A stretch of 48,920 bases of DNA from Candidatus Saccharimonadota bacterium (GTDB lineage Bacteria; Patescibacteriota; Saccharimonadia; Saccharimonadales; Saccharimonadaceae), in assembly GCA_017515285.1 (NCBI GenBank), contig JAFWGN010000007.1, positions 1-48,920 on the forward strand. Direction: 5' to 3'. The notes below the pieces were generated by a model. That model had not been told where the DNA came from. It saw nothing but the letters and a program-made list of their open reading frames with translations, and did not search any database. The translations under genes and the position numbers were made by a program. Of this stretch, positions 47,786 through 48,920 are shown piece after piece. Every line of letters begins with the position of its first letter. Position 1 is the first letter of the stretch.

Positions 47786-48920
47786 TTATAATTCGTTTAC
47801 GAGATTTTTGAACTGGTCGCCACGATCTTTGTAGGACTTGAACATATCGAATGAGGAGGCACAAGGTGAGAGGACGACGACGGGGTTTTTAACTTCGGGT
47901 TTTTTATCGACGAGACAGGTGTCGGAGTTTTCTTCTTCCTGTTCGAGTCGTTCTTCGGCGAGTCTTCGGGCGGTCGTTACGGCGAGTTCAAAATCGGTGC
48001 CACAATCGATGAACTTTTCCGGGTCTTCGCCGTCTTTTAGTTTTGCGGCGGTTTCGCCGATTAAGACGGCTTTGATTAGATTGGGACGGTCGAAAATTAA
48101 ACGCTTGACTTCGAAAAGGTCGAAGCCCTTGTCCTTGCCGCCGACGATGAGGACGAAAGGCGTTCCGTCGAAGGCGGAGAGGCAGGCGCGGAGGGCGGGG
48201 GAGACGGTCGAGAAGGAATCGTCGAAGTATTTAACGCCGTTTAATTCGCGGACAAATTCGATATGGTGGGGGAGGGCCTTGAAATCGTGGAAAGTTTTCC
48301 TTAGTTCGGATTCGTGCGTTTCAAGAAAAGACGAGAAAGTGAGGTCACGACCTTCGCGTTTTAAAAATGCGAATACGGCGAGGAGGGCAGCTTCGGCGTC
48401 TTCGCGGTTGTGGGCGCCGGGGACTTGGAGTTCGTCTAAAATTTCGTTGAGTTTTTCGCAGGTTTTGGTGTCGAAATTGTCGCAATTTGCTCGTTGAGAT
48501 ATTTCTGCGTCGTCTCCCTCGGAATAACTTCGTTCTCCCGAGTTCGAACTCCTTGAAATTTCATCCGCGCTCGAATCACGGTCGGAACAGGGGTAGGAGA
48601 GCTTTTTAGCCTTGGAGTGTTGACTCATAGAAACCGTGTCTTTATTATCCTTGAAATAGACACAAAAATCGTCTTCTTTTTGGTAGTTGACGATGTTTTG
48701 TTTGGCGCTTAAATACTCTGCGAAGGATTCGTGAACGTCGAGGTGGTCGGGTTCGAGACGCAAGATTACTGAGACTGCCGGAGAAATGTCCATGTCCCAG
48801 AGTTGGAAACTAGAGAGTTCATAGACGGCGACGTCGCTAGAGGTTAAATTCGGAAGTTCGTCTAAAGCTGGGATGCCGATGTTGCCAACCAAAAACGCCT
48901 TGCGCGAACTTTCGCTTGCG
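47786..48920 (-). CDS. murD: UDP-N-acetylmuramoylalanine-D-glutamate ligase, partial (5' end outside window)
   Basis: Open to the window edge (at least 378 residues). The frame begins in FLVGNIGIP, the post-P-loop segment, followed by VYELSSFQLWDM, LEPDHLDVH (central-domain catalytic His/Asp) and GAHNREDAEAALL. The C-terminal domain has FDDSFSTVSPALRA, VLIVGGKDKGFD and VVLSPCASSFDMFKSY. MurD adds D-Glu to UDP-MurNAc-L-Ala. Between the central domain and GAHN there is a Ser/Asp/Arg-rich low-complexity insertion (about 35 residues) in place of the usual ordered segment. Upstream partner of prfB. Confidence 0.95.
   Translation of the reverse strand, partial: ASESSRKAFLVGNIGIPALDELPNLTSSDVAVYELSSFQLWDMDISPAVSVILRLEPDHLDVHESFAEYLSAKQNIVNYQKEDDFCVYFKDNKDTVSMSQHSKAKKLSYPCSDRDSSADEISRSSNSGERSYSEGDDAEISQRANCDNFDTKTCEKLNEILDELQVPGAHNREDAEAALLAVFAFLKREGRDLTFSSFLETHESELRKTFHDFKALPHHIEFVRELNGVKYFDDSFSTVSPALRACLSAFDGTPFVLIVGGKDKGFDLFEVKRLIFDRPNLIKAVLIGETAAKLKDGEDPEKFIDCGTDFELAVTTARRLAEERLEQEEENSDTCLVDKKPEVKNPVVVLSPCASSFDMFKSYKDRGDQFKNLVNEL

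Noticed and set aside
1-48920. UGA recoded as an amino acid, as in Absconditabacteria and Gracilibacteria
   Set aside because: No long conserved gene (rpoB, rpoC, uvrA, pheT, metG) contains an in-frame TGA, and RF2 is encoded. Avoidance of TGA as a stop is kept as a separate observation.

Overview
The window looks like a piece of a reduced genome from the Candidate Phyla Radiation, most likely a Saccharibacterium (TM7). I infer this from the compact housekeeping set, the rpsP-khpA and rpoB-rpoC neighbourhoods without their usual partners, a lone 23S rRNA gene, an RpoC without its zinc-binding cysteines, and many small unrecognised genes. No search could be run, so the phylum is an inference. 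Rubrerythrin fits an anaerobic or microaerophilic life.

Layout. 1-862: 5' part of a 23S rRNA gene (minus strand) with its own long leader and promoter and no 16S rRNA upstream. 881-3910: SpoU-type RNA methyltransferase and M1 aminopeptidase. 4075-7875: GH13 glycosidase, a Cys-rich membrane protein, YebC, a small orphan and rubrerythrin. 7921-8077: a long hairpin element. 8089-16334: rpoC, rpoB, khpA, rpsP. 16410-18994: three orphans, one with an ADP-ribosyltransferase-like pattern. 19072-21596: ribosomal protein L25 and a sugar-kinase-like/aldolase fusion. 21.6-27.8 kb: an accessory stretch of small genes in compact promoter-gene-terminator units, including a tandem paralogous pair, an intact and a broken copy of one small membrane protein, a lipoprotein operon and a NYN-domain protein. 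27.8-38.5 kb: uvrA, a membrane protein, sbcB, an FKBP isomerase, pheT-pheS, a small membrane protein and a MIP channel. 38.6-48.9 kb: metG, a Pro/Ala-rich tail-anchored protein, rsmA and a cell-envelope group (murD, prfB, ftsE, ftsX, CHAP hydrolase, ctpA, G5/3D protein).

Two start-site classes recur. Leadered genes have a -35/-10 pair, a leader and a Shine-Dalgarno site. A second set has a -10 element, usually TGnTATAAT, ending exactly 6 nt before the start codon, so transcription should begin at the start codon itself. Two divergent gene pairs share one palindromic -35 hexamer, TTGCAA, read in both directions. Terminator T-runs often merge into the next gene's -35. All 43 clear genes stop with TAA (35) or TAG (8) and none with TGA, although RF2 is encoded.

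The murD-to-G5/3D group is the clearest functional unit: MurD makes a peptidoglycan precursor, FtsEX would gate the secreted CHAP hydrolase, and CtpA and the G5/3D protein would act on the envelope. No tRNA gene, CRISPR array, insertion sequence or prophage structural gene was seen.
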